A DNA stretch of 64,000 nt, taken from the NCBI GenBank assembly GCA_956465555.1, contig OY101115.1, positions 2,728,001-2,792,000 of the forward strand, in the 5' to 3' direction. How positions within the stretch are numbered: the first letter of the stretch is position 1; every line of letters begins with the position of its first letter. The DNA is from Nitzschia sp. pyKryTriq1 (taxonomy: Eukaryota; Bacillariophyta; Bacillariophyceae; Bacillariales; Bacillariaceae). Below are positions 30,190-38,562 of the stretch, one piece after another. The notes beneath the pieces are model-generated. The model was not told where the DNA came from. It made no database searches and saw only the letters and a list, made by a program, of their open reading frames with translations. A program made the translations under genes and the position numbers.

Positions 30190-30812
30190 GTCGTGAATTG
30201 GATTCTCGATGTACAGAAACAGTCCCAGATGGAAATCCAATCGAATGAGTCTGCGATGCAATCGGGACGCTATCTTGGAAGCTATGTTCCGGCGGAAGCT
30301 ATCGTTTACTATACATTATAAAAAGAACGAAGAAAGAAAAACAATACTGATCGCGGTCACGCACGTCAACGACACCCTGTTGTGTGGAACAAAAAGTGCC
30401 ATCGCCGAATTTAAAACCGGAGTCAAGAAACGATTCGGCTGTACACCGAACACGACGGTTTTGTGAAACACCTTGGGGTATGGCACAAACAATTGAGGGA
30501 CGACAAGATAATGATGTTCCCATAACAGCGCATGCCACAAATTCTTTCCAAACAATGGAATTTGGATAACGATTGACGAGTCATTTTTACCGCGAATTCC
30601 ATCAGAATGAAACTATAAGAAGTCAACAGATTTCTATCGAAATACATGTCAACACATTCAAGAGAATACAAATGAACCAAACTTTATTTCATCAAGAAAG
30701 TATTCATCTCATTAATTTATGTTAGCGCACTTCGTTAACCAACAGTCAAATTAGTCCTTTAGCCCGAATCCCTGAGCCGTTGGCCACAGCCTAGAACTCA
30801 TGGATTTTAACA
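30190..30812 (+). mobile_element. Copia relic with a diverged LTR remnant
   Basis: The part near 30310-30460 reads like a Copia reverse-transcriptase piece around the YVDD region (VTHVNDTLLCGTKSAIAEF). Bases about 30605-30812 align by eye with the inner and right parts of the LTR found near TERT, but with many differences, ending TTTTAACA at 30812. No flanking duplication is clear. The copy is old and broken in several places, unlike the near-identical copies at 6.5 and 11.5 kb. The left limit is approximate. Confidence 0.75.
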
Positions 30813-31131
30813 CTATTTTCCTTCGGACGATTGAACTAGTCCGCGCGTGCCACGCGTGCCATCGAAAGTGCTCCCAGCCTCCAGAGGAGCTCGGACGGAC
30901 CTCGAGCCATTCCCTCTGAAATAATGACGACGAGACACCCACGACTGAGACGCTGATTTTCGATCGACACCTGGCGATATTAGACTATTCATAGTTGCAC
31001 AAAACAAGCAAAAGACCACCACACAATATCGGTAGTCTAATACTCGTACCGGCATGTACATATCCACCATCACTTTCAAACACTACAACAAAAGTAGCAC
31101 ACAATAATAACACCTGCCTCTCTCCAAAAGA
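30813..31131. other. Upstream region of the DUF1350 gene
   Basis: 319 bases between the Copia relic and the next start codon. I see no gene or clear regulatory site. Confidence 0.4.
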
Positions 31132-32496
31132 ATGTTTCGACGATATCCTATCGTATGCCTTGGGCTCTCAAGTCTGCTATCCCTATGGAGTCTTTGCGCC
31201 TTTGTAGCCGCCTTTGCATCACCACCTCCGTCGTTTGGAAGCTCTTCTACGACAAGTAGCGGTCGCAGTAGAAGCTTCACCATCGCCACTTCTTCGCAAC
31301 TACGAGCCGGGGGTGACGACTTTTCGGAATTGACCTCGGCTTTGGCACGCCTAGATCAGCAATGGAATATCCAACAACAGTCCAAGCGCAGCAAATCTCG
31401 CTGGTCCAAATTGATTCTGCCGAAAGATCCAAACGAACAAGTCGTGGAGGAATCCGCAGCCAACCCAACAACCGCAAGCGGAGCCTCTTCGATGATGAGC
31501 TTGCAAGAATTTGTCTGGATCCTGGAACCGCCTTCCAATAGCATTCCTTCGTGTATAATTGTCTTCACGGGTGGGGCCGGGCTAGGGCAATTTCCTCACA
31601 TTGCGTATAATGAGCTGTTGTCCCGAATTTCAGATCGGCTCAATGCCGTCTGCATCGCCGCTCCTTATCAAGTGGGACTGGATCATTTTGGACTCGCAAA
31701 GCAAACGGGAGAAAAGATTCGACGAGCACTGGTCTACTGTGAGGACGATCCTTCCCGGCAGTATCCACCCAACCTTCCGACGTACTGTCTAGCGCACAGC
31801 TTGGGCTGTAAATTACAAACCATTTACATGGGGGCGACCGGACAACAGTTCGAGGGAATTGGATTCATGAGTTTTAATAACTTTTCGTTCGGCCAAACCA
31901 TTAGTATGGCTCGAATGTTTGCGGAACAAATTCGAAAGAACACAAATGCGGGTGATCCCTTTGCGTCATCGCCCTTCGGGAAGAGTCCCATAGACAATGA
32001 AGAGATTCTCAATGGCCTGTTTGCATTTGCAGAGAATATTGTGGGAGTGATTGGAGTGGATTTTACTCCCAACGCTGCTGATACTGAGCGACTGATCCAA
32101 TTACGGTTTGATGATGGTCTGCAGCAGAAGACAAGACTATTTGTCTTCGATGAAGACAACCTGGACAACAGCAAGGAATTCGTTCAGAGTTGTTCGGGAG
32201 GGCGCGGCCCCTCGTCCTCTGGACTTCCGGGAGGTCATTTGGCGCCTGTATTTTTCAAATTGGGCGTAGACGATTTGGACCTAGCCGACCTGCCACCAGA
32301 AGCCAAGGAGATGGCCACAGACGCCATGGGAGGATTCCGAAGTGCATCATTTGGCAATGAGGCAGACCTAGAGGAGCTGGTTGACGAAGTTTGCAACTGG
32401 ATTCTTGGTAGACCACCTAAAAGGGGACCGCGATGGGACGCCAAGGCTCGAAATGAAACACCCAAATTGGCAGGATTTCCTGATGATGAGAAATGA
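31132..32496 (+). CDS. Plastid DUF1350 family protein, alpha/beta-hydrolase-like
   Basis: A single exon encodes 454 residues. The signal peptide (VCLGLSSLLSLWSLCAFVAAF) ends at VAAFAS, an ASAF-type plastid import site. DUF1350 proteins occur in cyanobacteria and plastids and have an alpha/beta-hydrolase fold without a settled function. The family pattern is seen in FVWILEPPSNSIPSCIIVF, TGGAGLGQFPHIAYNELLSR, IAAPYQVGLDHF, a nucleophile-elbow-like AHSLGCK, and FMSFNNFSF. The late LFVFDEDN, and GGHLAP with its histidine, could supply the remaining triad positions (inference). The C-terminal about 60 residues are charged. The next feature downstream is the split-repeat element, which begins 227 bases after the stop. 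Confidence 0.88.
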   Translation: MFRRYPIVCLGLSSLLSLWSLCAFVAAFASPPPSFGSSSTTSSGRSRSFTIATSSQLRAGGDDFSELTSALARLDQQWNIQQQSKRSKSRWSKLILPKDPNEQVVEESAANPTTASGASSMMSLQEFVWILEPPSNSIPSCIIVFTGGAGLGQFPHIAYNELLSRISDRLNAVCIAAPYQVGLDHFGLAKQTGEKIRRALVYCEDDPSRQYPPNLPTYCLAHSLGCKLQTIYMGATGQQFEGIGFMSFNNFSFGQTISMARMFAEQIRKNTNAGDPFASSPFGKSPIDNEEILNGLFAFAENIVGVIGVDFTPNAADTERLIQLRFDDGLQQKTRLFVFDEDNLDNSKEFVQSCSGGRGPSSSGLPGGHLAPVFFKLGVDDLDLADLPPEAKEMATDAMGGFRSASFGNEADLEELVDEVCNWILGRPPKRGPRWDAKARNETPKLAGFPDDEK

Positions 32497-32722
32497 GTAT
32501 GGTCTACCGGTATATTATGTGAGCAGCGATAGACCAGAGTACTTTTAGAGGACTACTAGCTCCTTTTTGCGCACCTTTTTTATGATGTAGGTCAACTTCC
32601 TATAGTTCTGGAAAGAAGGTCGGGGGTCTACTCTAGAGAGTAGAGTATCGGTATCGTCGTAGGAGCGAGACGTCGATGAGAATTTCAATGATACGACTCG
32701 TACGACCAACGATTGGATTGGT

Positions 32723-32917
32723 TGGCGCAGGCGCCAACAAACCCTCAACTCTCTCGGACACTGTAGACCGATGGTATAGTACTGTTAGTGAAATAATTCG
32801 TTGGCCTATGCCCCTGATCGATTCCGATTTGCGTAGCAGGATCGTCCTCTCTCGGGGATACCCTTGGGTACATCTCCTTGCCTCGTCCTTGTCAAGGTGT
32901 GAAGGGATGGCGGGCGG
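32723..32917. repeat. Split direct repeat, block A (outer copy)
   Basis: 195 bases, identical by eye to 33080-33274. It starts TGGCGCAGGCGCCA and ends GGCGGGCGG. Confidence 0.92.
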
Positions 32918-32919
32918 GT

Positions 32920-33079
32920 TTTTAAAGCTAATTAATCTAGAATTCCGAAGTTGGGATTTGCGATACCGAGGTTGACTCGATGATCTTATGAGGTTCATCG
33001 GTCGTCTCTCTTGGTATCGGTTTCGGGTTTGGGTGTTCGTTCGACTTCTTGTCTGTCCTTCGTTCGTTGGGGGTGGCCA
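32920..33079. repeat. Split direct repeat, block B (inner copy)
   Basis: 160 bases, matching 34883-35042. It starts TTTTAAAGCTAATTAATC and ends GGGGGTGGCCA. It abuts A' directly; two bases separate it from A. Confidence 0.92.
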
Positions 33080-33274
33080 TGGCGCAGGCGCCAACAAACC
33101 CTCAACTCTCTCGGACACTGTAGACCGATGGTATAGTACTGTTAGTGAAATAATTCGTTGGCCTATGCCCCTGATCGATTCCGATTTGCGTAGCAGGATC
33201 GTCCTCTCTCGGGGATACCCTTGGGTACATCTCCTTGCCTCGTCCTTGTCAAGGTGTGAAGGGATGGCGGGCGG
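33080..33274. repeat. Split direct repeat, block A' (next to the ORF stop)
   Basis: Second copy of block A. It ends eight bases before the stop codon of the recombinase ORF. Confidence 0.92.
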
Positions 33275-33282
33275 CCATTGAA

Positions 33283-34863
33283 CTAGAAATCCAGCCTCAT
33301 CTCGTCGCCTTGGTTGTTCGCGTCGGTTCCTGAAAGGTCGACCATGTCCTCAGCGAGGTTGCTTGTGAGTTCGATGATCTGGGGTCTGATGTACGCCATG
33401 AATGCGTTGGATCTCCACCGCCCCAAAATCATGATCTTCATTTCTGAGTAGTTCCGTTGGCTAAGTGCTAGGGCCATGGCGGCGCCTGACCGTAGTGACT
33501 TGTTCCCAATTTCTTCAGGGTCAAATCCGAATGTCTTCTTTCCGCCGTATAGTCGGCAGAGATCTCTGATCGATTCCAGTACGATATGGCTCGTGATTCT
33601 CAACCGGTTTGGGACGGTCCCGACTGTGCAGAGGTCGGTCTCCTCGTTCCACCCTTCGACCCTACGTTTGATTCGCAGCACGGCCCACCCGATTCTCAGC
33701 ACCGGGTCCAGTTCGGGTTTTCTGGTTCGTCCTTGTGTTCTTTTGTCGAACTTGTCGCCGTTCTTCTGCTCTCTAAAGCGTAACGTAACGAATCGAGCTC
33801 GGGACAGGTCTTCTTCCGAGTTCACCTCCATTGGTTGTTTCGTCTCGTTTCGGAATGTGATGTCTCCCATCGTGATCCGTTTGGTTTTTCCGGGCTCGGG
33901 GGTTTCGGCGTATTCGCAGCATCGGCCAGCGAAGAAGAACATCCCGATGTAGACGTCCACCAGATGAGCGTTGAGGGTATTCCCAGCGTTCCTTCCACCG
34001 TCGTCGAGGGACTCCAGTAGCTTCTCTTGGATCCTAGTCATAGATTCCATGGCGTTCCGAAACAACGCTTCCGTCGGTGCTGGTGCTCCCGTCGCTTGTT
34101 GGTTTGTGGGTGGCCCGCTGGTTCCTCCTCCCAATTTTCTTTGTATAGCGATACACGCTCTCTCTACTTCTTCTTCGTCGGGAATCTCGTAGGTGATGCT
34201 CGTAATAGTCTTCTGGGATACCATCCACAACCACTGCATGAGGCCGTTGAGCTCCTTCTGCTCTTCGGTTGTATCGAAGACTTGCATCCCGTCGACGTTC
34301 TCCGATGCGCGAGGGTAGGTATTGATGATCTTCATTGCAAGATCTGAGGCCATGACGGTGCGGTTCGGCATAATTTGCCACAAGGTTGGGTGGGTCCAAA
34401 ATATCCCTCCTTTATACCCCGATGCAAGTTCGCCTCCGTCTCCGCTGGCTCGTAGGGCCTTGAAGGTCGCCGATGACGTGGCGCCGAAGAGTTCGTCTAC
34501 ACCTGGAGCTTTTCCTACCCTACGAGTGGTGGGGTTGAAAGTCCCTTCGATCGCGTCGTCGGTGATGGTGAGAAAAGTCCCGAGGTGACCCAACCCAGTA
34601 ACACCTACCAAGACGAAGCCCTCTTGGGTCTTCGCCAAGGTAATGTTGTGGACGAATTTGACTTCTCCTTCGTTCAAGGCTACCAACATTGTGGCGTCTC
34701 CACCTGAGGCTGCTACCTCGAGCTTCATCGTTTCGGTTGTTGTGTTGTTCGTCGGTTCGAGATTGTCGAGTGGCCCTTCCGATTTCGCCTTCGCCCATGA
34801 TCCTTCCTGTTGGATCCGCTCCTGGAGGAAATCCTTCCACTTCGGGTTACTAGGTTGCGCCAT
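33283..34863 (-). CDS. Tyrosine recombinase of the split-repeat element, with an unassigned N-terminal region
   Basis: One ORF of 526 residues. The last about 220 residues are a tyrosine recombinase (integrase fold). The first arginine is in MFFFAGRCCEY (R314), the core continues with ARFVTLRFREQKNGDKFDKR, box II reads NKSLRSGAAMALA (R458), then ILGRWRSNAFMAYIRPQ with the presumed nucleophile Tyr491. This spacing and the LGRW...YIRPQ form resemble DIRS/Ngaro and Crypton recombinases. Residues 1-300 match no domain I can name. They include KGGIFWTHPTLWQIMP and a Pro/Ala/Gly linker near 250-265, and might be gag-like (inference). No reverse transcriptase or RNase H is visible. The gene nearly fills the space between the repeats. 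Confidence 0.85.
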   Translation of the reverse strand: MAQPSNPKWKDFLQERIQQEGSWAKAKSEGPLDNLEPTNNTTTETMKLEVAASGGDATMLVALNEGEVKFVHNITLAKTQEGFVLVGVTGLGHLGTFLTITDDAIEGTFNPTTRRVGKAPGVDELFGATSSATFKALRASGDGGELASGYKGGIFWTHPTLWQIMPNRTVMASDLAMKIINTYPRASENVDGMQVFDTTEEQKELNGLMQWLWMVSQKTITSITYEIPDEEEVERACIAIQRKLGGGTSGPPTNQQATGAPAPTEALFRNAMESMTRIQEKLLESLDDGGRNAGNTLNAHLVDVYIGMFFFAGRCCEYAETPEPGKTKRITMGDITFRNETKQPMEVNSEEDLSRARFVTLRFREQKNGDKFDKRTQGRTRKPELDPVLRIGWAVLRIKRRVEGWNEETDLCTVGTVPNRLRITSHIVLESIRDLCRLYGGKKTFGFDPEEIGNKSLRSGAAMALALSQRNYSEMKIMILGRWRSNAFMAYIRPQIIELTSNLAEDMVDLSGTDANNQGDEMRLDF

Positions 34864-34882
34864 TGAATGGTTTGAAAGTTGC

Positions 34883-35042
34883 TTTTAAAGCTAATTAATC
34901 TAGAATTCCGAAGTTGGGATTTGCGATACCGAGGTTGACTCGATGATCTTATGAGGTTCATCGGTCGTCTCTCTTGGTATCGGTTTCGGGTTTGGGTGTT
35001 CGTTCGACTTCTTGTCTGTCCTTCGTTCGTTGGGGGTGGCCA
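34883..35042. repeat. Split direct repeat, block B' (next to the ORF start)
   Basis: Second copy of block B. It begins 19 bases upstream of the ORF start codon, so it probably holds the element promoter and forms the outer end. Confidence 0.92.
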
Positions 35043-35232
35043 CATTTCGGAGGAGGATTGCTCGTCGTCAAAGGTCATTTTTTCTTTTTGACGATGATGG
35101 GCCAAAGCTAAGCACCAACATAATCTAAGAATTGACGGCTCTTCATCTATCAAAAGGAGATGAACCTTTGGCGGCATTATCGTCGTTTCGCCTAGATTGT
35201 ATACCCTGACACGACAAACGAAAATTGGAATC

Positions 35233-36201
35233 ATGACGCAAACGATATTCCCGCTTGCAGCTGTTCTTTTATGCTTTCTTCATTCCATCCTCTTTGGGGA
35301 TGCTTTGGACCCCAATTTTGGCTCATTGGCCGGTGCCGTGAGATCTCACCGCCGGCTCCAAAGCGCGGATGAGCTATGTCATCAAGCTATGCTACAAACG
35401 CTGGGTGATCCGAACCAGGCGGCCTATGAGTGGGAATGTGCTTGCAAAGAAGTCAAGAATTCTTTGGACGGGAGCAGCGGGGCATTTCACTTGACTTGTA
35501 CCAGCACTTGCGGTCAATTTTGCAATCGGAAAAACGATGTTTGTCTTATCCCAGGATTCATCCAGGGTTTTGATGCCAACGGGGAAAACTATTTATTTTC
35601 CCAGACCTATCAGTACATTCAAGGTCGAATGGAATATGTCGATCGAAGTGTTTATTTCAATCTTGAGGGGGCACCTCTGGCATGCCAATATGGAATTGAT
35701 GAAACTCTCTGCCAGAGCTGTGAGATTACTCCGTGTATATCTGGTGGTGCACCAATCGATTTGCATTGTGAGAATCTGCGAGAAGGCACTACATTTGACT
35801 TTTGCTCCGATCCCACGCCGGCAGTCGAAGATGGCGTCTTTGAATTTCTCAACCCAGAAGATTTCACCGTGTGCACGCCCCTTACACCACCGACACCGAC
35901 TCAGGTAGAAACGACACCAACGACTCAGGTGGAAACGTCGCCGACGCAGGTAGAAACGACACCGACACAGATGGCAACATCGCCGACCCAGGTACAAACG
36001 ACACCGACACAGATGGAATCGACCCCGCCCCCAGTTCCCTCACCGACAATTCGACCGATGATGGGCAAGGTGCTGCCTCAGGAAGGTGGAGATCGAGATC
36101 GTGACACAGCCGTCAGTGGAAAGGGTGGTGCCTCTTATCAAAGCCCGATGCTCCTGATCGTTCATTTGTCATTGATTTCTTTGCTTCCGTTTCTCTCATG
36201 A
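35233..36201 (+). CDS. Secreted, Cys-rich surface protein with PTQ repeats, probably GPI-anchored
   Basis: A single exon encodes 322 residues. Residues 1-25 are a signal peptide (IFPLAAVLLCFLHSILFGDA). Residues about 45-215 hold many cysteines in CxC, CxxxCGQFC and CQSCEITPC spacings, suggesting a disulfide-rich extracellular domain that I do not recognise. Residues about 218-270 are a Thr/Pro/Gln tract with about seven imperfect PTQVETT/PTQMxTS units, likely an O-glycosylated stalk. The end is a hydrophobic tail (MLLIVHLSLISLLPFLS) after a Gly/Ser stretch, as in GPI-anchored proteins. Location at the cell surface or frustule is inferred. The ATG at 35233 opens the signal peptide; the split-repeat element ends 190 bases upstream. 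Confidence 0.8.
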   Translation: MTQTIFPLAAVLLCFLHSILFGDALDPNFGSLAGAVRSHRRLQSADELCHQAMLQTLGDPNQAAYEWECACKEVKNSLDGSSGAFHLTCTSTCGQFCNRKNDVCLIPGFIQGFDANGENYLFSQTYQYIQGRMEYVDRSVYFNLEGAPLACQYGIDETLCQSCEITPCISGGAPIDLHCENLREGTTFDFCSDPTPAVEDGVFEFLNPEDFTVCTPLTPPTPTQVETTPTTQVETSPTQVETTPTQMATSPTQVQTTPTQMESTPPPVPSPTIRPMMGKVLPQEGGDRDRDTAVSGKGGASYQSPMLLIVHLSLISLLPFLS

Positions 36202-36573
36202 GACCACTCGTACATGGGTTTGGTACCTACTAGCTAGTAGAGAAGCCAGCAGGGCAACCCTGGGGCTGCGATTGGGTGCTGTTGTCAAAGGTTCAACTAG
36301 AGGATGCTCACGACTTAATTTTGCGACAGCTTTTAGAGTAATCAACGATATTGCATGCAGCTTTCCTTAACCTAGGAACAAAGGTTCAGAACAGAAGGAC
36401 GCATTCTTCCTTGCTGTTGCGTAGAATTGGTTCTTGTAGATGTCTACTTTAAAATCTCACTACGCCCTATCCTGCCGGACCACCACTGTCTGCGAAACTT
36501 CTATACTTCCATTTAGATATTCCTTATTGTTTTTGATCCAATACGTCGATGTGCCTTCTGCCAGCCGTCGTTT
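36202..36573. other. Intergenic stretch between convergent genes
   Basis: 372 bases between the stops of the surface-protein gene and EndoU. CTAGCTAGTAG words occur near 36225-36240. Nothing else is recognised. Confidence 0.4.
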
Positions 36574-38191
36574 TTAGTCGAAATGGGCAGTGGCCTCGGG
36601 GAAGGATGTACCGATTTTGTCGCGTGACATCTTGTAGCAACGAATTTTCAAGTGGAACTCATCGGTGCCGGTTTTCAAAACCACATCATTCTCTTCCTCT
36701 CCGAGAAGAAAGCAGGTAGTGTAGACAGCAAATTCAAATTCGGGGGAAACTCCAATGAAAGACGTTCCGACAAATTTTTCAATGTCATTCCAGCGGAACT
36801 GCAGTGTCAGTATGTGGTCGTCGGAGTTTGCTTGCGCCTCCGAATTGTTTCGGGGCTTGATATATCCGCGATAGTCCAAGGCTCCCTTTTTCTCTTCAAG
36901 ATAGAATTGAAGCCAATTGTGAAAGCCACTGATTGAATCGTCTTTCACTTCACCGACAAATACATGCTCAAATCCACTTGAATCAGCTCCGCCCCCTTTC
37001 CCACGACTATAGAGTTCAAACCAAATCTTATAGAGAAGTTTCATGAATGCCGATGTGTCCTTTGGCACACCGTCCGCCCCTTTTGATGTCAGGTACTTGT
37101 GACAAAATTGCATAGGGGCGCTTTCCATAATGGCTTTGAGGAAGTCCATGGCTTCCTGGCGCTCTTGGCTAGAAACATTCTCCGCGGCTCCTGTTGATGC
37201 CTTGTAGTTGTCAAGTAGTGCCATGAACAGTTTAAAGGTGGGACGTTTCAACGCGTCCGGGTCGACAAACGTAAAGAGAGGATCTTGTGCATTGTCTTCT
37301 TTCCAGAATGGTTTCTTCCCGTCTTGCACATTCAACGTGTAATCGACGTTGGGTCTGAGCCGATTCACATCAAAATTCCACATTTGTTGAATAGCATCGC
37401 TCAGACTTACATCCAAGTCAAAGTCAGGCTCCAACTTCAACTCGTACTTCTTTGGACTATCGAATCAAGACGAGAACGGTTAGATGGTCTGCGAAAGGTT
37501 TCTCGGCATTTTGTCAACAACAAAAACAGAAGACTGGTTGATTCGTCAAAGTGGAATCAACTTACACTAGACAGGTCGTTTCGAAGGCATGAACTACCAC
37601 ATTGATGCATCGTAGGAGCGAAGTATTGGTTTTCTTGTCGTCTGTGAGAAATTCAGTGGCGGCCTTAAATGCAGTCGCTCTCAAAGAAACCAAACTTCCA
37701 GCAGGTGGAATATTTTCCTTGAAAAAGGCGAGTAATTCCTCATTCTCTTCCCTGTCTACTGACAAGTCCGAAAATATCCCTTTGTAGAACTCTTCTGCTT
37801 TATCGTCATCAAACTCCGAGTTACCATCAGGATCCTTGGGGCTGGATAAGTAGTCATAAGATCCGCAATGTGAGAGAAATCACCCATAAAATACATGTAC
37901 TATTCTTGCTTCGTGGTCGAGCAAGTACGCCGAGTTTGCAACTTACATCATACAAGTCGTCTCCAGCGAATGAACGATTGCATTGATCGTTCGCAGCAGA
38001 GCCACGTTCTGATCGTTGTCATCCGACAAATGCCCACATCCAAGACGGAAAGCCGTCGAACGCAACCAAACCAATTTGTCCGGTGGAGGGTTCAAAGAGT
38101 CAAAGTATTCAACAAGTTCCTGGGCTTCATCTTGATCGACTTTCAAGTCGGTCAAGATGCTGTTGTAAAAATTTTCCACTTTTTCGTCCAT
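36574..38191 (-). CDS. EndoU-family endoribonuclease with duplicated N-terminal domain
   Basis: Three exons, 38191-37947, 37841-37566 and 37456-36574 (introns of 105 and 109 bases), give 467 residues. Exons 1 and 2 each encode one copy of a similar about 80-residue unit: FYNSILTDLKVDQDEAQELV and FYKGIFSDLSVDREENEELL, then LVWLRSTAFRLG/LVSLRATAFKAA, NVALLRTINAIVHSLETTC and NTSLLRCINVVVHAFETTC. Exon 3 encodes the EndoU domain, with FEHVFVGEVKDDSISGFHNW (H338 and H353, presumed catalytic pair), YLEEKKGALDYRGYI, and KIRCYKMS with a candidate catalytic lysine. EndoU enzymes cut RNA at uridines and leave cyclic phosphate ends. No signal peptide is seen, so a cytosolic or nuclear role is likely. Both introns share the same phase, consistent with exon duplication. 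Confidence 0.92.
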
Positions 38192-38562
38192 CTTCAACCT
38201 TTGTGGTATTAATATCTGTGACTCTTGGTGCTTTGGTTCGACTCGTACGGGTACTTCACGACAGTTTGATGTTGTGTTCGTGCCAATACCGGTAATGGGA
38301 AATGAGAAAGAGGCCAAGATCCGAAAACCGCCGAAAACCACGAAGCCAGGAACAGCCGAGAAGCACGATTGTATGACAAGCGAAAGACGCGATGTTATGA
38401 ATATGCGCCCGCGGCGGATCTATCCCTGGATCTTTTTCCAAAAGGGGGATCAGGGGAGGGAACTCACTCTAGCCAAAATTGGAACCCCATTTATTTTCGA
38501 CCCAACGGACTACAACTCCAAAATCCAAAATCCAAAACCAAGCAAGATCCAAACCGAAATGA
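38192..38562. other. Divergent promoter between EndoU and the reductase gene
   Basis: 371 bases upstream of both genes. No clear sites are seen. If the reductase starts at a later ATG, the promoter extends to about 38700 and includes the TATA-like CTATTATAAAAATAG at about 38657. Confidence 0.4.

Larger units (their letters stand above)
32723..35042 (-). mobile_element. Tyrosine-recombinase element with split direct repeats (Ngaro/PAT-like layout)
   Basis: A compact 2320-base element. Two repeat blocks occur twice: A (195 bases) and B (160 bases). On the + strand the order is A 32723-32917, B 32920-33079, A' 33080-33274, ORF (minus strand), B' 34883-35042. Read along the ORF this is B'-ORF-A'-B-A, the A1-ORF-B1-A2-B2 pattern of Ngaro and PAT tyrosine-recombinase retrotransposons. 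A and A' look identical by eye, as do B and B', so the copy is very recent. The only ORF is uninterrupted and has no reverse transcriptase. The outer A end is a short inverted repeat (TGGCGC-AG-GCGCCA). It lies between two host genes. It could be a non-autonomous derivative of a larger family or a distinct recombinase-only type. Confidence 0.85.

Noticed and set aside
33476-33952. 158-codon open frame opposite the tyrosine recombinase
   Set aside because: It is antisense to the catalytic region with no matching family.
35893-36030. PTQ repeat DNA as a CRISPR-like array
   Set aside because: The units are short, imperfect, contiguous and in frame within a signal-peptide protein, with no spacers.
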